NCBI GenBank assembly: GCA_024645145.1
Contig: JAHEGL010000019.1
Location: 1-21,362, forward strand
Source: Planktotalea sp.
Lineage (GTDB): Bacteria > Pseudomonadota > Alphaproteobacteria > Rhodobacterales > Rhodobacteraceae
Direction of reading: 5' to 3'
Length of the DNA stretch: 21,362 nucleotides
The position numbers and the translations under genes were made by a program. The notes under the pieces were generated by a model. The model worked only from the letters and a program-made list of their open reading frames with translations, was not told the DNA's origin and searched no databases. Positions 14,717-21,362 of this stretch are shown piece by piece. Numbering within the stretch: position 1 is the first letter of the stretch; each line of letters opens with the position of its first letter.

Positions 14717-16717
14717 CTATACTGCAATGCGCGGGCGCCCTGATGCCTCTACTGTGATGACCGCTTCAATGAACACTTCACGTGCTTCCGCTTGTGCCAT
14801 CTTCACCTCGCGGGTTGCGTGCACATGGATGTCTTGGGCGCCAGAATTTTCTGCATCGTTTTGTGCTTGGGCCCTAAGATGGGCCTCAAGCGCGGCCAAG
14901 GCCAAAGCGCTCTCCGCAAAATCCTCAGGCCCTGTTTCAAAATGCACGCGAAAACAACCCTCGCTTGGCGCAGTCACAGTCCCTTGCCGACGCATCGTAA
15001 CGCGGCCAACAACAGCACCAATTGCGTTTGCGACGCCCCCGTGTTCGGGCAAGATTGCCTGACAGCCAAGGCGCTCGCCAACAGCAGGATAATAGCTGGT
15101 TGCAGACGCCCCAAGACCGACAACAGGCAAGTTCAACCCAGTATCAATGCGCATCAATCCACGATGCCCTGACAGCCCCCTTTGCGTCAGAACATGCCGC
15201 GCCAGCTCTGCCGATGGCGCTCCAAAATTCTCCGCCTCTTCCGCAAATGCAGTCTCTAACAACGCCAATGATGTTTGATGTGTCAGCTGATCAATCACCA
15301 GCTGCGCCATCGCTTCAGGCTCTGGCGCAAGCATATCGCCCGAGCCGGTCCGCCGGCGCCCCATCAAAGCCAGCGCTTTCTTGGCCGCCTCCCTATCCCA
15401 AACATCAACGCGCCCAAGTGCATGACTGGCATCACTTGGTGTCAGCGCTGCTATCTGTACCAAGCCCCGCTCCACCAATCGCTTCAGGGCCTGCGCTTCA
15501 ATCCGGTTCTTCAGGGCCTGCGCCATTGGCAAAACAGTTTCACCAATATGCGCAAGCAACGCCATTTCGCGTGCTCCTAATCCATCAGTGCGCAGCCCCT
15601 TAACGGCGCGTACGAACCGCCCGTCATGTTCATTCGGAACCGTGCTGCGCATCTGCGCATCGAGCGCTTTGTGAATCACCTCTGGCGCATCCAACGCGAT
15701 AAGCGAGACCGGCACAACGCGGCGCGGTCCCAGCGTGACGCCACCCTGTAAACCCTCGCTTTTGAAGTGCACCTCACTGTCACCGCCAAGCCCATGCGTG
15801 CGCATCGCCACCGCCTCGACCATAGTGCGATACGGGCCAACCTGCGCGCCCATTGGATCAATCGCAGGACGTCCATCTCGCAAGACAGCAATATCGGTTG
15901 TCGTGCCGCCAATGTCAGAGACAAGCGCATGATCCGCCCCAGTCAGCCAACGCGCCCCAACGATAGATGCAGCGGGTCCGCTTAGGATCGTTTCAATCGG
16001 TCTTTTGCGTGCCATATCAGACCCTATCAAGGCCCCATCACCACGCACCACCATCAGCGGCGCATCAATGCCAAGTCGCTTCAGCGTACCCTGTGCAGAA
16101 CCGATCAAACCGTCAATCATCCCAATCAAGCGCGCATTCAAAAGGGCCGTCATCGCACGTTTGGGTCCATTCAATTTCGCTGACAGCTGATGCGACGCAC
16201 TTACAGGTGCACCCAGTTTGTCCGAAATATGTTCCATAACCGCTAATTCGTGCGCCGGATTGCGCGTGGCAAATTGTGCAGCAACTGCGAAAGCAGACAC
16301 ATCTGAATGCGTCTCTAAAAAGGCATCTAGTGCCTGAATATCCAGCGGCGCCGCTTCGCCCCCTGCATGATTGTGTCCACCTGCCAGAATTAGCGCAGGG
16401 TCTCCCTTTAACGCATCACCCAATCCATGCGTCTCCAGATCACGTTCTTTGAAACCGATGTAAATCAAGGCAACGCGACTGCCCTGTCCCTCAACCAAGG
16501 CATTCGTTGCCAAGGTTGTGGACAAAGATGCCATCGCAACCTCACTCGGATCAACGCCACTATCATCCAACACCGCCTCAATTGCGCGGCCTATCCCAAG
16601 AGATAAATCATGCTTTGTCGTAAGTGATTTTGCAGACGCAACAACGTCACGCTCATCGCGCAAAAGCACAGCGTCAGTATAGGTTCCGCCGGTGTCCACA
16701 CCCAATAAAAGCGCCAT
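14717..16717 (-). CDS. Hydantoinase/oxoprolinase-family protein (HyuA-type), lone
   Basis: A 666-residue protein with the two phosphate-binding loops of the ASKHA-fold hydantoinase A family: GVDTGGTYTDAVL (6-18) at the N-terminus and VSDIGGTTTDIAVL (266-279) in the central domain, plus ILSGPAASIVGA (244-255) between adenosine-binding elements. Relatives use ATP to open hydantoins or 5-oxoproline, and acetone carboxylase subunits share the fold. These enzymes usually work with a HyuB-type partner encoded next door; none is present here, so the substrate and even the need for a partner are unknown. The ATG at 16715-16717 has AGGAGG upstream. It stands as its own transcription unit between queG and msrB, with 116 bp upstream. 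Confidence 0.85.
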   Translation of the reverse strand: MALLLGVDTGGTYTDAVLLRDERDVVASAKSLTTKHDLSLGIGRAIEAVLDDSGVDPSEVAMASLSTTLATNALVEGQGSRVALIYIGFKERDLETHGLGDALKGDPALILAGGHNHAGGEAAPLDIQALDAFLETHSDVSAFAVAAQFATRNPAHELAVMEHISDKLGAPVSASHQLSAKLNGPKRAMTALLNARLIGMIDGLIGSAQGTLKRLGIDAPLMVVRGDGALIGSDMARKRPIETILSGPAASIVGARWLTGADHALVSDIGGTTTDIAVLRDGRPAIDPMGAQVGPYRTMVEAVAMRTHGLGGDSEVHFKSEGLQGGVTLGPRRVVPVSLIALDAPEVIHKALDAQMRSTVPNEHDGRFVRAVKGLRTDGLGAREMALLAHIGETVLPMAQALKNRIEAQALKRLVERGLVQIAALTPSDASHALGRVDVWDREAAKKALALMGRRRTGSGDMLAPEPEAMAQLVIDQLTHQTSLALLETAFAEEAENFGAPSAELARHVLTQRGLSGHRGLMRIDTGLNLPVVGLGASATSYYPAVGERLGCQAILPEHGGVANAIGAVVGRVTMRRQGTVTAPSEGCFRVHFETGPEDFAESALALAALEAHLRAQAQNDAENSGAQDIHVHATREVKMAQAEAREVFIEAVITVEASGRPRIAV

Positions 16718-16756
16718 GATCTGCCTCCTGAATTCACAAGTGCCATACCAGCAAAA

Positions 16757-16829
16757 CGCGACACGTCCCGCCTATAAGCGGCACGCCCTGCTCCATTTTT
16801 CTAGATAAACTCCCCGCGGAGCGTCCCGC
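16757..16829. repeat. Pair of 15-bp direct repeats in the queG-hyuA-type gap
   Basis: The 116-bp space between queG and the HyuA-type gene contains CGCGACACGTCCCGC (16757-16771) and CGCGGAGCGTCCCGC (16815-16829), identical at 12 of 15 positions and offset by 58 bp. The three differing bases are contiguous in the middle. They flank the place where the promoter of the downstream gene should be, so paired binding sites are possible; no clear -35/-10 or terminator was found in this space. Confidence 0.4.
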
Positions 16830-16833
16830 AGTC

Positions 16834-17865
16834 TCAAACCAAACGCGCATGCGCCCAGCGCGCAGCATCCGCAACAGTTGCGTCAGGATCTTCCGTAAAA
16901 TCCTGAGCCACGACACGCAGCTCCTTCAGTCCAGAATTTCCAATGGCATAAAGCACATTGCGCACAAATCTGTCTCGCCCAATCCGCTTGATGGGTGATC
17001 CTGAAAACATCGCACGAAATCCTGCATCATCAAGACGTGCCAATTCTGCAAGATGTGGCGAACGCAACTCTTCACGTGCAGCGTAGCGCAGCTCTCTGGC
17101 ATCAACCGCAAACTTGTTCCATGGGCACACTGCCAAGCAATCGTCGCACCCATAAATGCGATTGCCTATCAACGCGCGCAACTCTTCGTCCACAGGTCCT
17201 TTATGTTCAATCGTCAAATACGAAATGCACCGACGCGCATCGAGCTGATAAGGCGCTGGAAACGCCTTGGTCGGACAAATATCCAAACACGACGAACATG
17301 AGCCGCAATGATCCACTTCCGCTTCATCTGCTGGCAAATCCAAGGTCGTAAAAACAGAGCCTAAAAAGAACCAATTACCCATCTGTCGGCTTACAAGGTT
17401 CGTGTGCTTGCCCTGCCATCCTAGTCCGGCGGCAGCACCCAATGGTTTCTCAGGAACAGGCGCGGTATCCACAAAAACCTTCACCTCGCCACCGCTCTCA
17501 GCAATCAGCCAACGCGCCAAACGTTTCAGGCGTTTTTTCACCAGATCATGGTAGTCTTTGTTTTGTGCATAAACCGATATCGCACCGCGATCGGGGTGCT
17601 GCAAAATCTCCAACGGATCATGCTCAGGTGCGTAGCTCTCGCTCAACATGATTACGGACTTCGCTTCTGGCCAAAGCGCGTTTGGATTGCCTCGCCAATG
17701 CATGCGCTCGGCCATCCAACCCATCTGGCCATGACGTCCTTCATCAACAAACGTTTGCAAGCGCGCGGGAACCTGCGGCACATCCCAAGGGCGACAAATG
17801 CGGCAGGCGTCAAACCCTATCTCAAGTGCCTCCGAAACAAGGCGGGATTTGAGATCAGAAATCAA
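16834..17865 (-). CDS. queG: Epoxyqueuosine reductase QueG
   Basis: A 343-residue cobalamin- and iron-sulfur-dependent enzyme that converts epoxyqueuosine to queuosine in tRNA, the last step of queuosine synthesis. The catalytic aspartate region [13 protein letters not shown] (131-143, D133) is intact. Two [4Fe-4S] clusters are supported by C187, C190, C193, C197 ([17 protein letters not shown]) and C213, C240, C243, C247 ([13 protein letters not shown]). The C-terminal part (about 280-343) resembles HEAT-like repeats of the family. The start is TTG (17863-17865), overlapping the end of the glutathione transferase gene by 11 bp; no ATG or strong ribosome-binding site is nearby, so translation probably depends on coupling. 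No other queuosine genes lie in the window. Confidence 0.95.
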   Translation of the reverse strand: MISDLKSRLVSEALEIGFDACRICRPWDVPQVPARLQTFVDEGRHGQMGWMAERMHWRGNPNALWPEAKSVIMLSESYAPEHDPLEILQHPDRGAISVYAQNKDYHDLVKKRLKRLARWLIAESGGEVKVFVDTAPVPEKPLGAAAGLGWQGKHTNLVSRQMGNWFFLGSVFTTLDLPADEAEVDHCGSCSSCLDICPTKAFPAPYQLDARRCISYLTIEHKGPVDEELRALIGNRIYGCDDCLAVCPWNKFAVDARELRYAAREELRSPHLAELARLDDAGFRAMFSGSPIKRIGRDRFVRNVLYAIGNSGLKELRVVAQDFTEDPDATVADAARWAHARLV

Positions 17866-18520
17866 GATCGTTGTAATGCGCAGAAGGCGGGAACCCCGGC
17901 ACCTGATCTGAGAGGATAGAGCGGAACGCAGGGCGCGATTTGATCTTCGCGTACCAGTCTTTCACCGTATCAGAGCGCGTCCAATCCACGTCGGAACTAT
18001 AATCAAGCGATGACAAGTGCGCAGCAGCTGTGAAATCAGCAATCGACATCGCATCACCTGCGAGCCAACGGCGATGATCCAGGAGCCAAGCCATGTAATC
18101 AAGGTGGTACTTGATCGCGCGCGCGCCCTCTTTCACATTGCGGCTATCAGGATAGCCCTGCTTCATCAGCTTTTTATTCACCCGTTCATAAAGAAGTTTG
18201 GATGTGACTTCCTGATGAAACTTATCATCAAACCACGCCACCAAACGGCGCACTTCATAGCGACCTTCAGCACTACTTGGCATCAATGGCGGCGTTGGAT
18301 TCTTTTCTTCAAGGTATTCGCAAATGGCCATGCTATCGGGCATCGTCCGCCCGTTCATCTTGAGGATCGGAACCTTGCCCGCCGGATTACGGCGCATAAA
18401 ATCTGGGTCCGCTTCCCAATAGCGCTCTTCGATCAGTTCTACGTCAATCTTCTTCTCGGCGAGAACCAAACGGACCTTGCGACAAAAAGGAGAAAGGGGA
18501 ACGTGATACAGACGGGCCAT
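17855..18520 (-). CDS. Glutathione S-transferase family protein
   Basis: A 221-residue two-domain protein. The thioredoxin-like N-terminal domain contains [11 protein letters not shown] (8-18, C13), GKVPILKM (cis-proline) and [11 protein letters not shown], the glutathione gamma-glutamyl contact. The C-terminal all-helical domain includes [21 protein letters not shown], the N-capping region typical of GSTs. I start it at the ATG at 18518-18520, where the beta strand MARLYHV begins; longer in-frame starts at 18613 and 18553 add residues unlike the family. The ribosome-binding site is weak. It may bind glutathione and act on electrophiles, or be a non-catalytic GST-like protein such as SspA; the sequence does not decide. 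It sits between mtgA and queG on the same strand. Confidence 0.88.
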   Translation of the reverse strand: MARLYHVPLSPFCRKVRLVLAEKKIDVELIEERYWEADPDFMRRNPAGKVPILKMNGRTMPDSMAICEYLEEKNPTPPLMPSSAEGRYEVRRLVAWFDDKFHQEVTSKLLYERVNKKLMKQGYPDSRNVKEGARAIKYHLDYMAWLLDHRRWLAGDAMSIADFTAAAHLSSLDYSSDVDWTRSDTVKDWYAKIKSRPAFRSILSDQVPGFPPSAHYNDLDF

Positions 18521-18581
18521 AGAACTTGGGTCTAACTCAAAAATTACGTGCATCTCTGAATGCCCCGCATTGCGCTTAAGT

Positions 18582-19340
18582 TCAATCCTCAAAACAGGCT
18601 GCGCGTCCATCACGACGGATCGTGGCCGCGCCGTCGATGATTTGACGCGTACGTTTGCGCACAGAATTGGATGGACGAGAGGCGCTGCGTTTCTTAGGAG
18701 ACGGCAAAATAGCTGCCAAGCGCGCCGACTGGGTAGCGCTTAAACTTTCGGGTCCAACACCGAAATAGTGCCGTGCTGCAGCCTCAACGCCAAACACACC
18801 CTCATCAAACTCAGCAATATTTAGATAGACCTCCAAGATGCGTTGTTTGCTCCAAATCAGTTCAACCAATGGCGTCAAACCCGCTTCAAGCGCTTTGCGC
18901 ACGTAGCTGCGTCCATGCCAAAGAAACACGTTCTTCACGACCTGCTGGCTCAAAGTCGAAGCCCCGCGCGCACCGCCACTGTCGACAGCCGCACGAATGG
19001 CAGTCATGTCAAATCCCCAGTGATTACAATAATTGGCATCCTCTGCTGCCACGACAGAGCGTGCCATGACCGGAGCGATTTCTGAAATGGGGACCCACTC
19101 AGCATCTACGTCTCCCCCGATGCGCAACTCTTCGGAGCGCATGTAAGGCGTCTTGGTCGGGTTGACCCAAACATAGATCGACACCCAAAGCAGCACTGCT
19201 GCGCATATTAGTATCGTCACACGCCAGAACCAGCGCCGCACGAACAAGCGCGTCGCCGTGATCCAATCTGCGATTGAACGCTTCTTCTTGACCGTGCTCT
19301 TCTTTTTCGGAGCAGGTTTTTTCTTTGCTACGCGTGCCAT
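18582..19340 (-). CDS. mtgA: Monofunctional peptidoglycan glycosyltransferase MtgA
   Basis: A 252-residue GT51 enzyme with no transpeptidase domain. A very lysine-rich cytoplasmic tail (1-21) precedes a single transmembrane helix (about 40-60). The catalytic glutamate is in VAAEDANYCNHWGFD (E100 in the EDxxFxxHxG-type motif), followed by GASTLSQQVVKNVF (126-139), RKALEAG (148-154) and ELIWSKQRILEVYLN (160-174). It polymerises lipid II into glycan strands at the outer face of the inner membrane. It lies downstream of the gltB terminator, so it needs its own promoter; I could not find a clear one in the 31-bp space between terminator and start. Confidence 0.95.
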   Translation of the reverse strand: MARVAKKKPAPKKKSTVKKKRSIADWITATRLFVRRWFWRVTILICAAVLLWVSIYVWVNPTKTPYMRSEELRIGGDVDAEWVPISEIAPVMARSVVAAEDANYCNHWGFDMTAIRAAVDSGGARGASTLSQQVVKNVFLWHGRSYVRKALEAGLTPLVELIWSKQRILEVYLNIAEFDEGVFGVEAAARHYFGVGPESLSATQSARLAAILPSPKKRSASRPSNSVRKRTRQIIDGAATIRRDGRAACFED

Positions 19341-19371
19341 AGCTGGACTCTATAGCGCTCTTCACAATAGC

Positions 19372-19402
19372 AAAACGCCCGAAGTGAAACCTCGGGCGTT
19401 TT
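19372..19402 (-). terminator. Intrinsic terminator of gltB
   Basis: A perfect 11-bp inverted repeat, AAAACGCCCGA and TCGGGCGTTTT, with a 9-base loop lies 18-48 bp after the gltB stop. On the minus strand the stem ends in TTTT followed by GCTATT, matching a Rho-independent terminator; the A-tract on the other side would let it act in both directions, though no plus-strand gene needs it. Confidence 0.85.
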
Positions 19403-19419
19403 ATCTGTTTCAGTTGCGC

Positions 19420-21362
19420 TTACTCCGCAGGAACGGCTGTCTCTTCGATGCCCAGCGGATGCGGGATCTTGTTCAGCATCTCGATCGGGCAGACCTGAAC
19501 AAAATTCCGCAGCTCCAAGTCCCAGTGTTGCAAAATCTGCTCTGCGCGCACCGAACCTGTTTCAGCATGATGACGTTCAACCAAAATCTTGAGTTGACGC
19601 TCCCAATGCGCAGTTGTGACAGGGCATGTGACAAGTGTTTCATGGTTCATCAAGTTTTGTGCGTGGCCCTCAGGGTCATAAAGGTAGGCCATACCACCCG
19701 TCATGCCCGCGCCAAAGTTTGCGCCAATTGATCCAAGAATGACAGCAACACCACCGGTCATGTATTCACACCCGTTGGAGCCACATCCCTCAATCACAAC
19801 GCTTGCACCAGAGTTACGCACTGCAAAACGCTCACCCGCTCGACCTGCTGCAAACAAGAAGCCGTCAGTCGCACCATAAAGCACTGTGTTACCGATGATC
19901 GTGTTCTTGCACGCACGCAGCGGGCTTGCCATCGGTGGACGTACAACGATTGTACCGCCCGATAGACCCTTGCCAACGTAGTCGTTGGCGTCGCCACTGA
20001 CTTCAAGCTTAAGACCGGGCGCTGCGAAAGCACCAAGCGACTGACCAGCAGAACCTTTCAGATGCACGGTCAAATGATCTGGCTGCAACGTGTTACGCAT
20101 GCCAAAGTTCTTCACGATATGGCTTGAGACGCGCGTACCGACGGTTCGGTGCGTGTTCTGGATCGCATAACTCAGCTGCATCTTTTCACCATCTTCCAAG
20201 AAACGCGCAGCGTCGCGCACGATCTCGGCGTCAAGCGTATCAGGCACAGCATTGCGCGGACGCGAACGGTCATATTGGATGTCAGACGCACCATCGACCG
20301 TGATCAACAGCGGGTTAAGATCGAGGTCGTCAAGATGCGCAGACCCACGTGATACCTGATGAAGCAAATCAGCGCGGCCGATCACATCATCCAAGGCACG
20401 CGCACCGATAGAGGCGAGCACTTCACGGACTTCCTGTGCATAGAACGTGATCAGGTTAACCACTTTGTCTGCGTTGCCAGTGAATTTATCACGTAGCGCT
20501 TCGTCCTGTGTACAAACACCAACGGGGCATGTGTTGGACTGGCACTGACGCACCATGATACAGCCCATCGCAATCAGCGCGGCGGTGCCGATACCGTATT
20601 CTTCAGCACCGAGCATTGCAGCCATGACGATATCACGACCTGTGCGCAAACCACCGTCTGTGCGCAGTGTGATCCGCTCACGCAGATTGTTCATCGCAAG
20701 CACTTGGTGCGCTTCGGTCAGGCCCATTTCCCACGGCAAACCCGCATATTTGATCGAGGTCGCAGGGGAGGCACCCGTGCCGCCATTGTGCCCAGAAATC
20801 AGGATCACATCAGCCTTCGCCTTGGCGACACCAGCAGCAATCGTACCAACGCCAGAAGAAGCAACAAGCTTGACCGTCACCTTACAACGCGGGTTGATCT
20901 GCTTGAGATCGTAGATCAGCTGCGCGAGATCTTCGATAGAATAGATATCGTGGTGTGGTGGCGGTGAAATCAGCGTCACGCCTTTGGTCGAGTGACGCAG
21001 ACGTGCGATGAGGTCTGTGACCTTCATGCCCGGAAGTTGGCCACCCTCACCGGGCTTGGCACCCTGTGCGACTTTGATTTCCAGCTCTTCACATTGGTTC
21101 AGATATTCGGCTGTGACACCGAAGCGACCCGACGCCACCTGCTTGATCTTCGCAGATGGATTGTCGCCGTTCGGCTCCGGCACGAAGTGTGCGGGATCTT
21201 CACCGCCCTCACCACTGTCAGAGCGCGCGCCAATGCGGTTCATCGCAACGTTGAGCATTTTATGTGCTTCTGGGCTAAGCGCACCCAAAGACATGCCCGG
21301 CGTCACGAAACGCTTGCGGATCGCGGTAACGCTTTCCACTTCGTCCACATTAATCGCATCAC
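19420..21362 (-). CDS. gltB: Glutamate synthase (NADPH) large subunit, C-terminal part, 5' end outside window
   Basis: About 647 residues of the C-terminal portion of GltB; the reading frame stays open through the window edge (it continues upstream as DAINVDEVESVT), so the apparent internal start is not real. The FMN/synthase domain shows SGEGGEDPAHF, KIKQVASGRFGVTAEYLN, GAKPGEGGQLPG, SPPPHHDIYSIEDLAQLI and GHNGGTGASP. The [3Fe-4S] cysteines are in CQSNTCPVGVC. The C-terminal beta-helix domain contains the repeated glycine pattern VIEGCGSNGCEYMTGG and GANFGAGMTGGMAYLYD. The enzyme makes two glutamates from glutamine and 2-oxoglutarate together with GltD, which is not in the window. The gene ends at a strong terminator. 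Confidence 0.97.
   Translation of the reverse strand, partial: DAINVDEVESVTAIRKRFVTPGMSLGALSPEAHKMLNVAMNRIGARSDSGEGGEDPAHFVPEPNGDNPSAKIKQVASGRFGVTAEYLNQCEELEIKVAQGAKPGEGGQLPGMKVTDLIARLRHSTKGVTLISPPPHHDIYSIEDLAQLIYDLKQINPRCKVTVKLVASSGVGTIAAGVAKAKADVILISGHNGGTGASPATSIKYAGLPWEMGLTEAHQVLAMNNLRERITLRTDGGLRTGRDIVMAAMLGAEEYGIGTAALIAMGCIMVRQCQSNTCPVGVCTQDEALRDKFTGNADKVVNLITFYAQEVREVLASIGARALDDVIGRADLLHQVSRGSAHLDDLDLNPLLITVDGASDIQYDRSRPRNAVPDTLDAEIVRDAARFLEDGEKMQLSYAIQNTHRTVGTRVSSHIVKNFGMRNTLQPDHLTVHLKGSAGQSLGAFAAPGLKLEVSGDANDYVGKGLSGGTIVVRPPMASPLRACKNTIIGNTVLYGATDGFLFAAGRAGERFAVRNSGASVVIEGCGSNGCEYMTGGVAVILGSIGANFGAGMTGGMAYLYDPEGHAQNLMNHETLVTCPVTTAHWERQLKILVERHHAETGSVRAEQILQHWDLELRNFVQVCPIEMLNKIPHPLGIEETAVPAE

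Noticed and set aside
15022..15603. A 193-residue plus-strand open frame inside the HyuA-type gene
   Set aside because: Antisense shadow with biased Q/S/P/H composition; the minus-strand frame has recognisable ATP-binding loops.
16805..16825. Possible terminator after queG (CTCC-GCGG-GGAG followed by TTT)
   Set aside because: The stem is only 4 bp and the T-run is three bases, too weak to call.
18521..18613. 31-residue N-terminal extension of the GST-like protein
   Set aside because: The GST fold starts at MARLYHV; the extension would run into the mtgA end and does not look like a signal or domain.
1..21362. tRNA or rRNA genes, CRISPR arrays, insertion sequences, integrases, prophage or defence genes
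   Set aside because: None seen on either strand; every large open frame fits metabolic, transport, repair or envelope families and gene spacing is tight.

Overview
The window reads as ordinary chromosome of a marine alphaproteobacterium of the Rhodobacterales (Roseobacter group). This is inferred from the protein families, the gene order (a gltB-mtgA-GST-queG string, msrBA, a PotFGHI-type polyamine cluster), the moderately GC-rich codon use and a G/C-rich intergenic stem-loop of a kind I recall from this order. I saw no rRNA, tRNA, CRISPR array, integrase, transposase or prophage gene. Coding density is very high, with many 4-bp ATGA overlaps.

Layout. (1) 1-3673, minus strand: a fatty-acid or acyl-CoA degradation operon transcribed in the order thiolase, acyl-CoA dehydrogenase (large type), acyl-CoA dehydrogenase (small type), PaaI-type thioesterase (cut by the window edge). 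The two dehydrogenases have lost complementary active-site elements, so they probably act as one heteromer. (2) 3871-4329: a small GNAT acetyltransferase on the plus strand, meeting the next gene tail to tail. (3) 4321-12024: a polyamine locus. A putrescine:pyruvate-type aminotransferase (SpuC-like, minus) is divergent from a plus-strand operon of a PotF-like binding protein, a SAM methyltransferase with a TTG start, a PotG-like ATPase with an unusual linker, two permeases (PotH/PotI-like) and a PuuB-like FAD oxidase. A 16-bp near-palindrome lies in the divergent promoter region, and two stem-loop elements break the operon after potF and between the permeases. Uptake (PotFGHI) and oxidation or transamination of amines are thus encoded side by side. 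(4) 12021-13613, minus: an EamA/DMT exporter and a LysE/RhtB exporter, the latter starting at TTG with its Shine-Dalgarno inside an 11-bp hairpin. (5) 13678-14627, minus: msrB-msrA methionine sulfoxide repair operon with a recognisable sigma-70-like promoter. (6) 14717-16717, minus: a lone HyuA-type hydantoinase/oxoprolinase-family protein. (7) 16834-19340, minus: queG, a glutathione transferase-like gene and mtgA. (8) 19420-21362, minus: the C-terminal part of gltB (glutamate synthase large subunit), closed by a clear intrinsic terminator.

I did not find an obviously new defence, mobile or biosynthetic system. The most worthwhile leads are the complementary degeneration of the dehydrogenase pair, the methyltransferase and the linker-bearing ATPase in the polyamine operon, the palindrome upstream of potF, and the hairpin that covers the ribosome-binding site of the LysE-type gene.
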